Source: Opitutales bacterium (GTDB lineage: Bacteria; Verrucomicrobiota; Verrucomicrobiia; Opitutales; Opitutaceae). From it: 19,120 nt of DNA. The translations under genes and the position numbers were made by a program. The stretch's first letter is position 1. Every line of letters starts with the position of its first letter. Shown here in pieces: positions 1 to 7,037 of this stretch. Under the pieces are notes generated by a model. That model ran no database searches. It worked only from the letters and a program-made list of their open reading frames with translations, and was not told the DNA's origin. Where the stretch lies: NCBI GenBank assembly GCA_021772595.1, contig JAJFLS010000737.1:1-19120 (forward strand), in the 5' to 3' direction.

Positions 1-213
1 GCCGAATTTTTCGGCTTGTTGGGCGAGGTGAAGCACTTCGGCGGAGTAGATGAGCGTTTTGGACGGCATGCAGCCTCGGAGGATACAAAGGCCGCCGAGC
101 TCTTGGGCGCCGTCGATTATGGCGACGCTGTCCGAGTAGGAGCGTGCGATACGAGCGGAGTTGAAACCGCCGCTGCCTCCGCCGATCGCGATGAAGTCGA
201 ATTCTTTGGTCAT
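1..213 (-). CDS. FAD-dependent pyridine nucleotide-disulfide oxidoreductase, N-terminal part
   Basis: Only the first 71 codons lie in the window; the gene runs off the left edge. The visible N-terminus MTKEFDFIAIGGGSGG carries the FAD-binding GxGxxG loop (residues 11-16). It is followed by GGLCILRGCMPSKTL, with the paired redox cysteines C43 and C48 (CxxxxC) of the dihydrolipoamide dehydrogenase, glutathione reductase and mercuric reductase superfamily. The enzyme should be a cytosolic flavoprotein that passes electrons from NAD(P)H, through FAD and the disulfide, to an acceptor. The acceptor cannot be named, because the C-terminal dimerisation domain with the His-Glu pair is outside the window. 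The ILRG between the cysteines differs from the VNxG usual in true lipoamide dehydrogenases, so a general oxidoreductase is more likely than an Lpd of a 2-oxoacid dehydrogenase complex. The DJ-1 gene follows upstream on the same strand, about 90 nt away. Confidence 0.85.
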   Translation of the reverse strand, partial: MTKEFDFIAIGGGSGGFNSARIARSYSDSVAIIDGAQELGGLCILRGCMPSKTLIYSAEVLHLAQQAEKFG

Positions 214-300
214 AGTTTTAAGCGCATGAGGGGAAACTCTTTTATAGACGCAACCGCTGGTCGCGTACGCGATCGCGTCTACGGTTTGATACGATGGCTG

Positions 301-891
301 TTAGGCGTGAATGGATTGGGCGATTGTTTGGGCGGTGTCGGAGTCGGTGAGCGTCTCGGCGAGTTTGAGGCCGAGCTCGATAGCGGTTCCGGCACCTTGG
401 GAGGTGATGATGTGATCGGAAACGACGATTCGTTTGTCGCTGGGAATTGGGAGATCCTGACGAACGGAGCTGTGGCTGGTGGCTTCGCGGTTTTGCAGAA
501 CGCCGGCGGCGGCGAGAACTTTCGGAGCGGCGCAGATGGCGGCGAGGAGCGTTTTGTTTCGGTCGCGGTTTCGAATCATCTCCAGCACGTTTTCGTTTTC
601 AGCGAGAGGGAGCACGCCGGGTCCGCCAGGGATAAATACGAGATCGAAGTCGTTGGGATCAACTGCGTCGAGCAGGCAGTCGGCTTGAATGCGTATGCTG
701 TTTCGGCCTTCGACGAGGAGATCGGTTTCGATGCTCGCCAATGTGACCTCTACGTCGGCTCGGCGGAGGATGTCGACAGGCGCAATGGCTTCGACTTCCT
801 CGATTCCATTGAAAAGAAGCACGAGGACGCGCTTGGCTTGAGCCTGGTCGCTATCGCTGTATTTCGCGCTTTTTTCATAGGGTTGAGCCAT
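301..891 (-). CDS. DJ-1/PfpI (YajL/ThiJ-like) family protein
   Basis: This 196-residue protein has the single-domain flavodoxin-like DJ-1 fold. FNGIEEVEAIAPVDILRRA (about 28-46) aligns with the start of DJ-1, and E34 corresponds to the conserved Glu that hydrogen-bonds the reactive cysteine. The nucleophile elbow LLAAICAAP places that cysteine at C120. GAGTAIELGLKL near residue 165 is the usual C-terminal family motif. Family members act in oxidative-stress protection, as glyoxalase or deglycase-like enzymes or as chaperones; which activity applies cannot be read from sequence. Residues 1-20 form a polar extension beyond the usual start, but no later in-frame start is obvious before the first strand RVLVLLF. 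Its minus-strand neighbour is a disulfide oxidoreductase, which fits a redox or stress context but is not proof of shared function. Confidence 0.9.
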   Translation of the reverse strand: MAQPYEKSAKYSDSDQAQAKRVLVLLFNGIEEVEAIAPVDILRRADVEVTLASIETDLLVEGRNSIRIQADCLLDAVDPNDFDLVFIPGGPGVLPLAENENVLEMIRNRDRNKTLLAAICAAPKVLAAAGVLQNREATSHSSVRQDLPIPSDKRIVVSDHIITSQGAGTAIELGLKLAETLTDSDTAQTIAQSIHA

Positions 892-1027
892 TTTCTAGGG
901 AGTTCTACTCGATTTTTCAATTGTTACAGGAAAGCGCGATTTGTTATCGTATAGTGCGCGTGAGCCTAGTGAATTCTTTCTGGCAATTGGCCGACGCAGG
1001 CAAACTTTATTTAGCGAGCACTTGATT

Positions 1028-1912
1028 ATGAAAAAGGTCCTAATTCTAGGATGTGGTTATGTGGGGAGGGCATTTGCTCTTTCTGCAAAGGCTAAGGGGC
1101 ATCGCGTGTTGGCGGTGACTCGAAACGAAACCGCGGCCGATCAGCTGAGAGAGGATGGTGTTGAGGTCTTTCTGGGAAGAGTCCATGAGGCGGGCTGGCA
1201 TGGGTTTGCGGGGGGGGGAGTCGATTGGGCGCTTAATTGCGTGAGTTCTGCGGATTCTACGCTGGATGGTTACCGGACTTCCTATGTGGACGGAAATCGG
1301 TTTTTTTCTCTTTGGATGGAAACGTCCGGTTTTTCGGGAAGCGCGATCTATACGAGTAGTGTTTCGGTGTATCCAGATCGCGGTGGCGATTGGGTCCAGG
1401 AATTGGGCTCGCGCGGGGACAGCGAGCGGTCTCGGCTCATGATGGAGTCGGAGGCGGTGTTTTTCTCGAGTAGTCAACATGTGTCGAAAACGATTTTGCG
1501 TTTGGGTGGAATTTACGGACCTGGGCGTTCGTTTCTTTTAGATCGGATTCGGTCAGCGAATGGGCCCCTGCCGGGGTATGGAGACTACTATCTGAATCTG
1601 ATCCGGCTTGAGGATATCGTATCGGGAATCGAGGCGGTTTTCGAAAGCGATCTTTCGGCAATTGAGTTGTTCAATCTGGTGGACGACGAGCCTTTAGTGA
1701 AGTCCGATTTGGTTGATGTGCTTGCTACTCAAATGGGGGTCGCGAAGCCGGTGTTCGACGAGTCCATTGGTGAAGAGGGCTCGACTCGGAGAACCGAGGG
1801 AGGGCGTCCGGCGAATCGGCGCGTCTCGAATCGGGTGATTAAGGAAGCCCTCGGCTGGAGCCCGAAATATCGGAACGCGCTTCATGGCATGGGGGGATTG
1901 ATTTCGAGTTGA
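1028..1912 (+). CDS. NAD(P)-dependent epimerase/dehydratase-like SDR protein (YeeZ-like)
   Basis: About 294 residues. The ATG at 1028 is chosen because MKKVLILGCGYVGRAFAL begins directly with the Rossmann strand and GxGxxG loop (residues 8-13). The reading frame stays open upstream to 941, but the added residues look non-coding. TSSVSVYPDRGGDW near the middle corresponds to the SSxxVYG segment of extended SDRs. The canonical YxxxK dyad is not clear in the following stretch, so catalysis may be atypical. LRLGGIYGPGRS and FNLVDDEP match the later part of extended SDRs that bind nucleotide-sugars or similar substrates. The fold and length resemble the YeeZ-type NAD-dependent epimerase/dehydratase group, whose substrates are mostly unknown. 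It is monocistronic or leads the ybaB-recR group; about 90 nt separates it from ybaB. Confidence 0.85.
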   Translation: MKKVLILGCGYVGRAFALSAKAKGHRVLAVTRNETAADQLREDGVEVFLGRVHEAGWHGFAGGGVDWALNCVSSADSTLDGYRTSYVDGNRFFSLWMETSGFSGSAIYTSSVSVYPDRGGDWVQELGSRGDSERSRLMMESEAVFFSSSQHVSKTILRLGGIYGPGRSFLLDRIRSANGPLPGYGDYYLNLIRLEDIVSGIEAVFESDLSAIELFNLVDDEPLVKSDLVDVLATQMGVAKPVFDESIGEEGSTRRTEGGRPANRRVSNRVIKEALGWSPKYRNALHGMGGLISS

Positions 1913-2001
1913 CGCCCGAGCTTGTCCACGAAAGCTAGCTGTATCCAAATGGGGATGCCGAGGGTGCGGCGTCGCGAAACAGTTAACACATATTCGAAAT
2001 T

Positions 2002-2310
2002 ATGGCAGGCGTAGGAAAATTACTGAAACAGGCCCAGAAGATGCAGAAGAAGATCGAATCTCTGCAGAACGAACTCGCGGAACGCGAACTCGAATTCTCC
2101 AGCGGAGGTGGGGCAGTCGTGATCAAGATCACTGCGGCAGGCGAATTCAAGGCGATCACGGTGGATCCTGAATTGCTCAAGGAGGAGGCGTCGCTGGTCG
2201 AGGAAACGATTTTGCAGGCGGTGAAGGAAGCCAGCGCGCAGGCGAAAGTGATCAACGACGAGGAGATGGGCAAAGCGACCGAAGGGCTCGCGTTGCCCGG
2301 TTTGATGTAG
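2002..2310 (+). CDS. ybaB: YbaB/EbfC family nucleoid-associated protein
   Basis: The protein has 102 residues, the usual family length. The N-terminus MAGVGKLLKQAQKMQKKIE is the long helix typical of the family. It is followed by VVIKITAAGEFKAITVDPELL, the central beta-sheet with the conserved GEF. The C-terminal LALPGLM is also characteristic. EbfC/YbaB dimers bind DNA in a tweezer-like manner and help condense the nucleoid. The gene lies immediately before recR, the usual order in many bacteria. The dnaX gene, often upstream of this pair, is absent here and an SDR gene is found instead. About 60 nt separates it from recR, so co-transcription is likely. Confidence 0.95.
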   Translation: MAGVGKLLKQAQKMQKKIESLQNELAERELEFSSGGGAVVIKITAAGEFKAITVDPELLKEEASLVEETILQAVKEASAQAKVINDEEMGKATEGLALPGLM

Positions 2311-2371
2311 CGGGAATCGAAAGTCGTTTGTCCCGTTTTCGGACTCTCATCGCTCCACAAGTGAAACATAA

Positions 2372-2965
2372 ATGACCCCCTCGTTCGAAGCGCTCCAGAA
2401 GCAACTGAAGAAGCTGCCGGGTATCGGCTATCGCTCGTCTGAGCGGATGGCGATCCACCTTCTGCTGGAAAAGCCGGAAAGCTGCCAGGCGTTGATAAAT
2501 GCCCTCGAAGGCGCCCGGAAAAACGTTTCGAGCTGCCAGTGCTGCGGCAACATCTGCGAATCGGAGTTGTGCTCGATTTGCGAGAATGGGCGTCGCTTGG
2601 AAACTGGGCAGGTGTGCGTTGTCGAGCACGTGAGCGATTTACTCTCCTTGGAGAAATCGGGAGCCTACGGTGGCGCGTATCACGTGCTGCATGGGAAACT
2701 GTCGCCGATTAATGGAGTCGGGCCGGAGGATTTGAATATCGAGAGTTTGTTGAAACGGGCGGAGCAGGGGAATGTGGAGGAGCTTATTCTCGCGCTGCCC
2801 AACGACATCGAAGGAGAGGCGACCTGCCATTATTTGATCGATTTGCTCGAACCTTTTTCAATTAACGTGTCGCGTATTGGTTTTGGTCTTCCCAGTGGGG
2901 GCTCTGTCATCTATGCAGATGCAGTTACTTTGAGAAGCGCATTGGAGGCGCGACTGAAATTCTAA
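2372..2965 (+). CDS. recR: Recombination mediator protein RecR
   Basis: A full-length 197-residue RecR. The N-terminal helix-hairpin-helix LKKLPGIGYRSSERMAIHLL (about 10-29) is present. The zinc-binding cysteines follow in CQCCGNICESELCSIC (about 56-71). The TOPRIM domain starts at VCVVEHVSDLLSLEKSG, and the conserved YHVLHGKLSPINGVGPEDL is present. IGFGLPSGGSVIYADAVTL ends the family pattern. RecR forms a ring clamp and, with RecO/RecF, loads RecA onto SSB-coated single-stranded DNA in the RecFOR repair pathway in the cytoplasm. It sits downstream of ybaB and 14 nt upstream of the HPt gene, which suggests one transcript. Confidence 0.97.
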   Translation: MTPSFEALQKQLKKLPGIGYRSSERMAIHLLLEKPESCQALINALEGARKNVSSCQCCGNICESELCSICENGRRLETGQVCVVEHVSDLLSLEKSGAYGGAYHVLHGKLSPINGVGPEDLNIESLLKRAEQGNVEELILALPNDIEGEATCHYLIDLLEPFSINVSRIGFGLPSGGSVIYADAVTLRSALEARLKF

Positions 2966-2979
2966 GTTTCCCAATCGAA

Positions 2980-3351
2980 ATGCCGCTACCTGATCTAACG
3001 AATATCGTATGCTTGAATCGTGAACGTGTGGTGGAGCTTGTGGAGCAAGCGCCTCACGATAAAACGCTCTTCTCCCGTTTGAATACCATTTTCGAAGCGG
3101 AAGGCCCGGAGCTAATCGCCGAGCTCGAGAAGCTTCTGCCAGAAGGCAACCGATCTGAGATACACGATACCATTCACAAAATGAAGGGCTCGTCGGCTGC
3201 GATGGGCGCTTCGCGAATCTACCTGCTGGCCAGTGTCGCTGTGGATATGTGCGACGACGATGAAAGCCTTGACGATTTGTTCGCGCTACCCGCGATTTTA
3301 GAGAAGGAATACGCGAGCTACGGCGAAGAGGCGAAGCAGTTTCTCGACTAG
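2980..3351 (+). CDS. Stand-alone histidine phosphotransfer (HPt) domain protein
   Basis: 123 residues, essentially one HPt four-helix bundle. The phosphorylatable histidine is H66 in HKMKGSSAAMGA (residues 66-77), the HxxKGSSxxxGA signature of HPt domains. No kinase, receiver or membrane segment accompanies it, so it should act as a soluble phosphate shuttle between a hybrid histidine kinase and a receiver domain. It starts 14 nt after recR. Converging on its 3' end, across a palindromic repeat, is a NarL-type response regulator (3517-4152); a phosphorelay link between the two is possible but unproven. The partner kinase is not in the window. Confidence 0.9.
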   Translation: MPLPDLTNIVCLNRERVVELVEQAPHDKTLFSRLNTIFEAEGPELIAELEKLLPEGNRSEIHDTIHKMKGSSAAMGASRIYLLASVAVDMCDDDESLDDLFALPAILEKEYASYGEEAKQFLD

Positions 3352-3378
3352 GCCTTCGTGACAGTTCGGATATCTCGC

Positions 3379-3444
3379 TGTAGCCGCGCTCGCTGATCGC
3401 GGGATCTATAAATTAATGAACCGCTATCAGCGATCGCGGCTACA
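3379..3444. repeat. REP-like imperfect palindromic element
   Basis: Two 24-nt arms, 3379-3402 and 3421-3444, are inverted copies matching at 22 of 24 positions around an 18-nt AT-rich spacer. Each arm begins TGTAGCCGCG when read from its outer end. The element lies in the intergenic space between the converging HPt and response regulator genes, a usual place for REP/RAYT-type dispersed elements. It could also fold as a hairpin that protects or ends both transcripts, although no long T-run follows. No transposase is nearby. Confidence 0.75.
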
Positions 3445-3516
3445 AAGGAAATCCTATCAACAAGCTGGAGACGCTTCGAGCAGGCCACTTTGGCTGACCG
3501 AAAGAAACGCGCCCGA

Positions 3517-4152
3517 TTAGTCCTGGCTGACAAGCTTGAGCTTGACCGCGAGGCGGGTCATGTCCGTCGCGCCTCGAAGCTTGAGCTTGCGCATGATGTT
3601 GCTCCGGTGGGCGTCGATTGTGCGGACGCTCAACCCGAACGCTTGGGCGATCTCTTTGGAGCTGTATCCTTCGCCCACCATCTGGAGGACGTCGGTTTCG
3701 CGCGGAGTGAGCATTTTCAGACTATCGTTGTAGTCTTTGCTGTTAATTGGCTGCCGCAGAAGATTGTAGGCTTCGGGAGAGTAGTAGACGGCTCCTTTGA
3801 GGATTTGGCCGATTGCGTCTTTGAGGCTCTCGATCGAGCTGTTTTTCGTGACGAGGCCGTTTACGCCGCGTTCGACGGTGCTCTTGACGATTTCCGGAGT
3901 AAAGTGGGCCGAGACCAGTATGATCTTCATGTCCGGCACTCGGTCTTTCAGACGATTAAAAACCGTTAGGCCGCCGAGCTTTTTGATTTTGATGTCAAGC
4001 ACGAGCAAATCTGGCCTCAATTCCAGACACGCTTTCATCCCCGCCTCGCCGTCATCGAATTGGGCGATGACGTTTAGGCCGAAATCTCCCTTCAGCACGG
4101 AAACGGTTAGCTCTCTAAAAAGAATCTGATCCTCGATAATAATCGCGTTCAT
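3517..4152 (-). CDS. NarL/FixJ-family response regulator (REC + LuxR HTH)
   Basis: 211 residues in the standard two-domain arrangement. In the receiver domain (about 1-120) the acidic pair E7/D8, the phospho-acceptor Asp in LLVLDIKI, the switch Ser in ILVSAH and the conserved Lys in LVTKNSS are all visible, so it should be phosphorylated by a histidine kinase or HPt protein. The C-terminal LuxR-type helix-turn-helix starts LTPRETDVLQMVGEGYSSKE and continues through SVRTIDAHRSNIMRKL. It is probably a transcription regulator controlled by dimerisation on phosphorylation. No cognate kinase is adjacent; a stand-alone HPt gene converges on it. Two tandem decamers about 50 bp upstream may be its own operator. 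Confidence 0.95.
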   Translation of the reverse strand: MNAIIIEDQILFRELTVSVLKGDFGLNVIAQFDDGEAGMKACLELRPDLLVLDIKIKKLGGLTVFNRLKDRVPDMKIILVSAHFTPEIVKSTVERGVNGLVTKNSSIESLKDAIGQILKGAVYYSPEAYNLLRQPINSKDYNDSLKMLTPRETDVLQMVGEGYSSKEIAQAFGLSVRTIDAHRSNIMRKLKLRGATDMTRLAVKLKLVSQD

Positions 4153-4201
4153 AAATGAGTAGTCGATTTTGCTGGATTACGTGATAGGTACTAGCACGGA
4201 G

Positions 4202-4221
4202 ACTTAGGTATGCTTAGGTGT
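4202..4221 (-). promoter_or_regulatory. Tandem 10-bp repeats upstream of the response regulator (candidate operator)
   Basis: Read on the minus strand, the two adjoining decamers are ACACCTAAGC and ATACCTAAGT. They are identical at 8 of 10 positions and phased by exactly ten bases, one helical turn. They lie about 50 bp upstream of the response regulator start, where an activator or autoregulator could bind. No clear -10/-35 pair could be assigned around them, and binding is inference only. Confidence 0.35.
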
Positions 4222-4372
4222 AGTTCCCCTGTAGATCAAGCTGGATCGAAGAAAATGATTATGTCAATCGTCCCGCTAGGTCCAGTCAATTGTACGCAAA
4301 ACGGGTTTTAATTTCAATTTTCACGGTCCCTAAATAGTGGGACGGCGAATGAGGAAATTCGGTTACAACTAC

Positions 4373-5362
4373 CTATTTCTCGAATCCATTAGGATGCGAT
4401 TTGTGCCATACCCAAGCGGATTCTATGATGGATTTGATGTCCGGATACTCGATGTTCCAGCCGAGTTCCCTAATTGCTTTTTCAGGATACGCGTATGCGG
4501 ATGGTACATCTCCGTCTCTTCGAGGGCCCGTTTCGTAGGGCACTTCTAGTCCGGTCACTTCCTGCACGATGTTGATTACCTCCAATACGCTGGCGGGCGT
4601 GCCGGTGCCGAGATTGTAGTGCAGCTCGGTTCCGGGCTGGTCCAGTTTCTCGAACGAAGCGATATGGGCTCTGCTGAGGTCGTTGACGTGGATGTAGTCT
4701 CTCAAGCAGGTGCCGTCTGGCGTGGGATAGTCCGTTCCGAATACGGTTAGTTTGTCTCGCTGGCCCGCGGCGGCTTGGATCGCGAGAGGGATCAAGTGCG
4801 TTTCGGGCTCGTGGTCCTCGCCGATTGAGCCATCTGGGTCGGCTCCGGAGGCGTTGAAGTAGCGGAAGCAGGCATAGGAGAGCCCGTAGGCTTTGGCGCA
4901 ATAGCCCAGGAGCACTTCGACATCCTGTTTGGTCTGCCCGTAGGCGCTGAACGATTGGAGAGGGAGATCTTCGTGTAGGGGCATTTCCGCGGCTTCTCCG
5001 AAAATAGTGCAGGAGGAGCTGAAAATGAATTTGCCGACCTTGGCGGCCCGCATAGTTTGGAGTAGCCGAATCGTTTTTGCGACGTTGTTGTCGTAATACT
5101 TGAGCGGGTCGATTGCCGATTCGCCCACGTAGGCGAAGGCAGCGAAGTGCATGACGATTTCGATGGCTTCGTCTTCGAGGATGGGTTGGACGAATGTGCA
5201 GTCTCCAATATCGCCTTCGTAGACGTTGACGCCTTCGGGGATGGCATCGTGATGGCCGTAGACGAAATTGTCCAGAATCACTGGCTCGTGTCCAGCGGCT
5301 AACAGTTGGCGAACGCAATGACTTCCGATATATCCGGCTCCTCCGACGACGAGTATCTTCAT
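4373..5362 (-). CDS. galE: UDP-glucose 4-epimerase GalE
   Basis: A full-length extended SDR of 329 residues. MKILVVGGAGYIGSHCVRQL contains the NAD-binding GxxGxxG loop (residues 7-13). FSSSCTIFGEA (about 114-124) holds the catalytic Ser/Thr region, and AYGQTK gives Y141 and K145, the YxxxK dyad. RYFNASGADPDGSIGEDH and LRDYIHVNDLSRAH are typical of GalE rather than other epimerases. The enzyme interconverts UDP-glucose and UDP-galactose for the Leloir pathway and supplies UDP-galactose for surface polysaccharides and LPS. It is transcribed divergently from the ketosynthase gene, with 87 nt between them. About 220 nt without a gene separates its 3' end from the response regulator. Confidence 0.95.
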   Translation of the reverse strand: MKILVVGGAGYIGSHCVRQLLAAGHEPVILDNFVYGHHDAIPEGVNVYEGDIGDCTFVQPILEDEAIEIVMHFAAFAYVGESAIDPLKYYDNNVAKTIRLLQTMRAAKVGKFIFSSSCTIFGEAAEMPLHEDLPLQSFSAYGQTKQDVEVLLGYCAKAYGLSYACFRYFNASGADPDGSIGEDHEPETHLIPLAIQAAAGQRDKLTVFGTDYPTPDGTCLRDYIHVNDLSRAHIASFEKLDQPGTELHYNLGTGTPASVLEVINIVQEVTGLEVPYETGPRRDGDVPSAYAYPEKAIRELGWNIEYPDIKSIIESAWVWHKSHPNGFEK

Positions 5363-5449
5363 AATGCTGCTTTAAGTATTGATAAGGCGCGCTTTTTAGC
5401 TACGCAAAGAGCATTCTTAAGCGGATAGCAAAGATATTCTTTTCTCGAA

Positions 5450-6685
5450 ATGGAGCTTAGCAGAATCGTAATAACGGGCATCGGGTTGACTGCCCCCAAT
5501 GGCAACAGCCTCTCGGAATTCAGGCAAAATCTCCTGGACGGGGTGGCGGGCATCCAACGTATCGAGATGCGCTACATGGGCGAGGTGCTTGCTGGCGTTT
5601 GCGATTTCGATCCAATGCGCTACCAGAAACGGAAGGAAGTCCGCGTGGGCACGCGAGCCGGGAGCATTTCGATTTACTGCGCTCGCGAGGCGGTTGCGGA
5701 TAGCGGCATCGATTTCGATGCTTTCTCGAAAGACCGAGTGGGGATCTACGTCGGCATCACCGAGCACGGAAACGTCGAGACCGAAAACGAGATCTACAAT
5801 ATCTCCAAATTCGACTACGACACGAAGTTCTGGACCCATCACCACAATCCGAGAACGGTCGCCAACAACCCCGCGGGAGAAGCCTCGCTCAATCTGAAAG
5901 TGACCGGACCGTCGTACACGATCGGCGCGGCCTGCGCGGCGGGCAATCTCGGCCTGGTGCAGGCCTTGCAGATGCTCCGCCTCGGGGAGGTCGATCTGGC
6001 CATCGCGGGCGGCGTCTCGGAGAGCATCCGATCCTTTGGCATTTTCGCAGGCTTTAAAAGCCAGGGCGCTTTGGCGGAGCACGAGGATCCGAACAAGGCG
6101 TCTCGCCCGTTCGACGTGGATCGCAACGGGATCGTTGTGAGCGAAGGCGGGGCCTTGTACACGCTTGAGCGGCTTGAGGACGCCCAGGCTCGCGGGGCGA
6201 AGATCTACGGCGAAATTACGGGCTACCACGTCAATTCCGACGCCACGGATTACGTGCTCCCGAATCCCGAGCGGCAGACTCAGTGCATGCGAGCCGCCAT
6301 CAAGAAAGCCGCCATCGCTCCGAGCCAAATCCACATTGTCAATACTCACGCCACGGCGACTCCCATGGGGGATATTCAGGAGTGCGAGGCGATTCGCGAA
6401 GTGTTCGCGGACTGCCCGGAAACCTATGTCAATAACACGAAAGGGTTTATTGGACATGCCATGGGCGCGGCGGGCGCATTGGAGCTGGCGGGCAATTTGC
6501 CTTCGTTTGAGGATGGGATGGTCCACCCCTCGATCAACGTGGATCAGCTCGATCCGAAGTGCGAAATTCCGAACCTGGTTTTGAACAAGCCGATTAAAGC
6601 AAAACGAGTTGACGCCCTACTTAATAACTCCTTTGGTATGCTCGGTATAAATTCCGCGCTCATTATCGAGCGCGTTTCTGACTAG
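5450..6685 (+). CDS. FabF-type beta-ketoacyl-ACP synthase
   Basis: 411 residues, the normal length for a KAS II-type ketosynthase. The Cys-His-His triad can be placed: C162 in IGAACAAGNLG, H300 in NTHATATPMGD and H336 in KGFIGHAMGAAG. The N-terminal RIVITGIGLTAPNG is also classical. It condenses an acyl primer with malonyl-ACP in fatty acid or polyketide-type chain building. The next gene, 17 nt downstream, encodes an acyl carrier protein, and a CrtI-like oxidoreductase follows, so it probably belongs to a dedicated lipid or polyene pathway rather than primary fatty acid synthesis. An insertion-like segment, rich in Asn, His and aromatic residues (about 105-140), precedes the active-site strand. 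The main KAS II could still be elsewhere in the genome, and this assignment to a special pathway is inference. Confidence 0.92.
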   Translation: MELSRIVITGIGLTAPNGNSLSEFRQNLLDGVAGIQRIEMRYMGEVLAGVCDFDPMRYQKRKEVRVGTRAGSISIYCAREAVADSGIDFDAFSKDRVGIYVGITEHGNVETENEIYNISKFDYDTKFWTHHHNPRTVANNPAGEASLNLKVTGPSYTIGAACAAGNLGLVQALQMLRLGEVDLAIAGGVSESIRSFGIFAGFKSQGALAEHEDPNKASRPFDVDRNGIVVSEGGALYTLERLEDAQARGAKIYGEITGYHVNSDATDYVLPNPERQTQCMRAAIKKAAIAPSQIHIVNTHATATPMGDIQECEAIREVFADCPETYVNNTKGFIGHAMGAAGALELAGNLPSFEDGMVHPSINVDQLDPKCEIPNLVLNKPIKAKRVDALLNNSFGMLGINSALIIERVSD

Positions 6686-6702
6686 AAAACGAACGTATTT
6701 TT

Positions 6703-6957
6703 ATGAGTAAAGACGAATGCAAACAAGTGGTTCTCGATATCATCGCCGAGATTGCTCCTGACGAGGAGTTAAGCGATGTGAAGCCGGAAGTGGCTTTGAG
6801 AGAGCAACTGGATCTCGATTCGATGGATTTCCTCGATATCGTTATGGAGCTTCGCAAGAAGCACGGCATCGAGGTTCCCGAGTCCGAATATGGAGAGCTC
6901 GTCTCCCTGGATAGCTGCGCGAAGTATCTCACGCCAAAATTCAACGCATTGGTTTAG
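6703..6957 (+). CDS. Acyl carrier protein
   Basis: 84 residues, acidic, with the phosphopantetheine attachment serine S40 in LDLDSMDFLDIV. The position and helix pattern fit a stand-alone ACP. It differs from the housekeeping AcpP, which has LGADSLD, and is more like carrier proteins of dedicated type II FAS/PKS or other specialised clusters. It lies 17 nt after the ketosynthase gene and is very likely co-transcribed with it, so it should carry the chain elongated by that enzyme. A strong terminator follows at 6983-7012. Confidence 0.93.
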   Translation: MSKDECKQVVLDIIAEIAPDEELSDVKPEVALREQLDLDSMDFLDIVMELRKKHGIEVPESEYGELVSLDSCAKYLTPKFNALV

Positions 6958-6982
6958 GCTCTTTTCTCAGGCCGATTTTTTA

Positions 6983-7012
6983 GGTCCGACGCGAGCGTCG
7001 GGCCATTTTTTT
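6983..7012 (+). terminator. Intrinsic terminator after the ACP gene
   Basis: A 9-bp stem (6983-6991 with 6996-7004, including one G-T pair) closes a CGAG tetraloop. It is followed by A and a run of seven T at 7006-7012. This is a standard Rho-independent terminator on the plus strand. It separates the ketosynthase-ACP pair from the oxidoreductase starting 25 bp further on, so that gene is reached only by read-through or from an internal promoter. Confidence 0.88.
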
Positions 7013-7037
7013 GTATTCAACTGATTGTTACGAAGGA

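Noticed and set aside
16..954. Long plus-strand open frame of 312 codons
   Set aside because: It is the antisense shadow of the disulfide oxidoreductase and DJ-1 genes, whose minus-strand products have clear catalytic motifs.
5417..6526. 369-codon minus-strand frame opposite the ketosynthase gene
   Set aside because: It mirrors the ketosynthase coding frame in GC-rich DNA, and its translation shows no domain. The plus-strand product has a full Cys-His-His triad.
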